DNA from: Candidatus Magasanikbacteria bacterium CG10_big_fil_rev_8_21_14_0_10_36_16
Lineage (GTDB): Bacteria; Patescibacteriota; Patescibacteriia; Magasanikbacterales; UBA922
Assembly (NCBI GenBank): GCA_002773185.1
Contig: PFBU01000034.1
Location: forward strand, 1-8,226
Reading direction: 5' to 3'
DNA: 8,226 nucleotides
How positions within the stretch are numbered: the stretch's first letter is position 1; the number at the start of each line of letters is the position of its first letter. The notes under the pieces were generated by a model. That model was not told where the DNA came from. It saw only the letters and a program-made list of their open reading frames with translations, and did no database searches. Positions 6,531 through 8,226 of this stretch are shown here, piece after piece. Made by a program: the position numbers and the translations under genes.

Positions 6531-6553
6531 ATACTCCTGAGAAAGGAGTATTT
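6521..6553 (-). terminator. Intrinsic terminator after greA
   Basis: A 10-bp perfect stem, AAATACTCCT/AGGAGTATTT (6553-6544 with 6538-6529 on the transcribed strand), closes a 5-nt loop (TTCTC on that strand). It is followed by TGTATTTTT in the minus direction. It is in the right place to end the greA transcript and separate it from lysS. Confidence 0.75.
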
Positions 6554-6557
6554 TGGC

Positions 6558-6716
6558 TAAAATAGGATATTTTTGAAATTAAGATACAAGTTACAAGATA
6601 CAAACAATGACCAAATATAAGATAACAAAATCTTCATTTCAAATTAACTTTTAAACTAATTAGCTTATTTTCATAGTTCGTAATTTCGTACTTTTCGTAT
6701 TTCGTATCCTATTTTA
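6558..6716. repeat. Inverted-repeat-bounded intergenic element with short reiterations
   Basis: The outer arms are a perfect 12-bp inverted repeat, TAAAATAGGATA (6558-6569) and TATCCTATTTTA (6705-6716). The right arm covers the greA stop codon. A second pair, TTTGAAATTAAGAT (6572-6585) and ATCTTCATTTCAAA (6630-6643), matches at 13 of 14 positions. Between and beside them are AAGATACAA twice (6581, 6595) and TTCGTA four times (6677, 6685, 6694, 6701). No coding potential is seen. It could be a decayed miniature element or a structured 3' UTR of greA. AT-rich DNA makes some of this likely by chance. Confidence 0.45.
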
Positions 6717-7170
6717 TATCAACTATCTTATAAACTTGTACTCCTGCTGGCAAAGTAGCTTGAACTTCATCATTTTTGCTTCTACCTAAGAAGGCCGACC
6801 CAAGTGGTGACTCATTGGAAATTTTACCAGACAAAGGATCTGCTTCTTGAGCACCAACAATTGTATATTCTTTTTCTTTTCCATTCATTTTTACCCTTAC
6901 AGTAGAGCCAATCTGAACCCTACTACCCTTTTCTTCAGAAATAATTTCAGCATTGTTTATCAAATTTTCAAGTTCTATTACTCTACTTTTTGCCCAAGAC
7001 ATTTCATCACGAGCAGCGTGATATTCGGCATTTTCTGACAAATCACCCATTTGTTTGGCTTCATCAATTCTTTTGGCAATAGCTATTATTTTCACTTCTT
7101 TTAGCTCGTCTAATTCTTTTTTCAAAGCATTTAACTTTGGTTGGCTCATATATTGAATATCATCCATCAT
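6709..7170 (-). CDS. greA: Transcription elongation factor GreA
   Basis: GreA enters the RNA polymerase secondary channel and stimulates cleavage of backtracked RNA. At 153 residues it is close to the usual length of about 158. The N-terminal coiled coil (about 9-75) carries the tip motif GDLSENAEYHAA at 42-53, with the acidic pair Asp43 and Glu46 that act at the polymerase centre. The C-terminal FKBP-like domain (about 83-153) shows IVGAQEADPLSGKISNESP at 104-122 and SPLGSAFLG at 121-129. The start is uncertain between the paired ATGs at 7170 and 7167. The predicted promoter at 7239-7266 would give a leader of about 60 nt with a hairpin. The stop (TAG) lies in the right arm of an inverted repeat. 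Confidence 0.96.
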   Translation of the reverse strand: MMDDIQYMSQPKLNALKKELDELKEVKIIAIAKRIDEAKQMGDLSENAEYHAARDEMSWAKSRVIELENLINNAEIISEEKGSRVQIGSTVRVKMNGKEKEYTIVGAQEADPLSGKISNESPLGSAFLGRSKNDEVQATLPAGVQVYKIVDIK

Positions 7171-7201
7171 ATACTTTATTTAAAATGATTAAACTTTTCT
7201 G

Positions 7202-7229
7202 AAAAAAATAGAACCGCAATGCGGACTTC
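7202..7229 (-). terminator. Hairpin plus T-run: PBP2 terminator or greA leader attenuator
   Basis: On the minus strand GAA-GT-CCGC-ATT-GCGG-TTC folds into a stem with a GC-rich core (CCGC/GCGG, 7224-7214, extended by GAA/TTC past a 2-nt bulge). It is followed by TA and then seven Ts (7208-7202). This is a good intrinsic terminator shape, between the PBP2 and greA genes. It lies downstream of the best greA promoter, so it would also be transcribed at the very start of greA mRNA. Confidence 0.65.
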
Positions 7230-7238
7230 TTATCGCAC

Positions 7239-7266
7239 AGTATAACATTTTTGTATTTAAAGTCAA
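7239..7266 (-). promoter_or_regulatory. Predicted greA promoter
   Basis: On the minus strand TTGACT (7266-7261) and TATACT (7244-7239) are separated by 16 bp, with a TG one base before the -10 (TGTTATACT). Each hexamer is one base from its sigma-70 consensus apart from the last -35 positions. The predicted start of transcription is near 7232, about 62 nt before the greA ATG. It begins 18 nt after the PBP2 stop codon. Confidence 0.7.
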
Positions 7267-7285
7267 ATTTTTTAAAGTCAATTTT
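7256..7285. repeat. 15-bp tandem duplication carrying the greA -35 box
   Basis: TTTAAAGTCAAATTT (7256-7270) is followed directly by TTTAAAGTCAATTTT (7271-7285), identical at 14 of 15 positions. Each unit holds one TTGACTTTAAA on the minus strand, so the -35 box is present twice, 15 bp apart. The distal unit reaches the stop codon of the PBP2 gene. Confidence 0.65.
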
Positions 7286-8226
7286 TATTTATTTGTATAA
7301 TCTCCCCACCACTTATAAAATTCGGTTGCAATCGGTTCGGCTACAATACCACCTTCTCCACCTTCTTCTACCAAAACCGTAACCACAATTTCTGGATTTT
7401 CAAATGGTGCAAAAGAAGTAAACCACGCATGAGTATCTTTGGTTTGACTCCATTGAGCTGTACCTGTTTTCCCAGCCGAGCTAAAAGACAGGCTTTTCAA
7501 AGTCACACAAGAACCATAAGCTACACAATCCTTCATACCAAGACGAATAGTATTTATATTTGCTTGATCCACAAAATTTTGATTCAAAACTTCTGGTTTA
7601 ACAGTAGTAACTTCCTCAGTTTCTGGATTGACAATTTGTTTTACAATATGAGGAATATACAATGTTCCACCATTAGCAACTGTAGCTGTCATATCGGCAA
7701 TCTGTAATGGTGTGGTTAGGAAATCGCCTTGCCCAATGGAATAGTTGTAAGTATCTCCAATATACCAAGGTTCTTTTTTGACACGTTGTTTCCATTGTGA
7801 TGTAGGCAAAAAACCACTAGATTCAGCTGGTAAATCTATTCCTAATACTTTACCAAAGCCAAAATCTTTTAAATATTCATTTATTTTATCTACCCCTAAA
7901 CCAATAAAATTTCCATAACCACCACCAATATAATAGTAAAAAGTATTTACAGACAAAGCTAAAGACTTGCGAACATTGGTAATACCATGGCCACCAACTT
8001 GCCAGTCAGGAAAAAACCACTCAGCCACACGCAAACCACCAGTACTCAAAAATGTGGTATTGACTGTGATAATTTGTTCTTGTAAAGCCCCAGAGGCAAT
8101 CGCTGGTTTGATAACTGACCCTGAAGGAAAGCTACCACTAATCGCTCTATTAAACAGGGGTCTATTGGAATTATTCAAATATTCATTGTATTTATCTTTA
8201 CTAATTCCACCAGAAAAATCATTACC
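7285..8226 (-). CDS. mrdA: Penicillin-binding protein 2-like D,D-transpeptidase (partial, 5' end outside window)
   Basis: This class B PBP cross-links peptidoglycan stem peptides on the outer face of the membrane; PBP2 works with RodA in cell elongation. The frame is open to the window edge, so the N-terminal membrane anchor and pedestal domain are missing; 313 residues are visible. In visible numbering the active-site motifs are SVIK at 37-40 (nucleophile Ser37, within GSFPSGSVIKP), SVN at 92-94 and KTG at 253-255 (AGKTGTAQ). GIDLPAESSGFLP, YSIGQGDFLTTPLQIA and HAWFTSFAPF fit the PBP2/MrdA group. Two cysteines in DCVAYGSC (about 234 and 240), just before KTG, could form a disulfide. It ends 18 nt before the greA -35 box. 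The choice of PBP2 over PBP3/FtsI rests on overall motif spelling and is less certain than the transpeptidase call. Confidence 0.9.
   Translation of the reverse strand, partial: GNDFSGGISKDKYNEYLNNSNRPLFNRAISGSFPSGSVIKPAIASGALQEQIITVNTTFLSTGGLRVAEWFFPDWQVGGHGITNVRKSLALSVNTFYYYIGGGYGNFIGLGVDKINEYLKDFGFGKVLGIDLPAESSGFLPTSQWKQRVKKEPWYIGDTYNYSIGQGDFLTTPLQIADMTATVANGGTLYIPHIVKQIVNPETEEVTTVKPEVLNQNFVDQANINTIRLGMKDCVAYGSCVTLKSLSFSSAGKTGTAQWSQTKDTHAWFTSFAPFENPEIVVTVLVEEGGEGGIVAEPIATEFYKWWGDYTNK

Noticed and set aside
6677..6706. TTCGTA repeats as a CRISPR-like or tandem array
   Set aside because: The units are only 6 bp with 7-9 bp spacing and there are no spacers, so it cannot be a CRISPR array.
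8176..8178. TTG as the start codon of the PBP2-like gene
   Set aside because: The frame continues upstream to the window edge with typical PBP2 residues (NDFSGGISKDKYNEY), so the true start is outside the window.

Overview
The window is an AT-rich, densely packed bacterial segment in which every convincing gene lies on the minus strand. Reading in the direction of transcription (high to low coordinates), the order is: 3' part of a class B penicillin-binding protein (PBP2 type), greA, lysS, a small HxGH nucleotidyltransferase, an RdgB/HAM1-NUDIX fusion, serS, an alpha/beta hydrolase, and the 5' part of a membrane-anchored MurF-like ligase. No rRNA, tRNA, CRISPR array or transposase gene is visible. 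Two genes end in TGA (nucleotidyltransferase and hydrolase), so TGA is a normal stop. That argues against the TGA-recoding lineages. Low GC, compact spacing, weak Shine-Dalgarno sequences and this gene mix fit a Patescibacteria/CPR (Parcubacteria-like) genome, but that placement is an inference from style and not a proof.

Layout. At 7285-8226 is the transpeptidase domain of a PBP2-like enzyme with its three active-site motifs. At 7171-7284 a strong extended -10 promoter is followed, inside the predicted greA leader, by a hairpin with a T-run. At 6709-7170 is greA. At 6466-6708 is a repeat-rich gap holding inverted repeats, short TTCGTA and AAGATACAA reiterations, an intrinsic terminator and a lysS promoter. 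At 3495-6465 is a tight unit lysS - nucleotidyltransferase - rdgB/NUDIX, with a 5-nt gap and then an ATGA overlap. At 2111-3403 is serS, which carries an in-frame GC-rich palindromic insert. At 1293-2021 is the hydrolase, and at 1-1180 the MurF-like protein.

Functionally the block mixes translation (two class II aminoacyl-tRNA synthetases), transcript elongation (GreA), nucleotide-pool sanitation (ITPase plus NUDIX in one chain), a nucleotidyltransferase, and peptidoglycan synthesis at both ends (PBP2 and MurF). These are housekeeping genes. The unusual content is in the architecture: the RdgB-NUDIX fusion, the palindromic coding insert in serS, and several kinds of intergenic structured or repetitive DNA. 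One of these is a REP-like element of 57-59 bp present twice, in the gaps on either side of serS.
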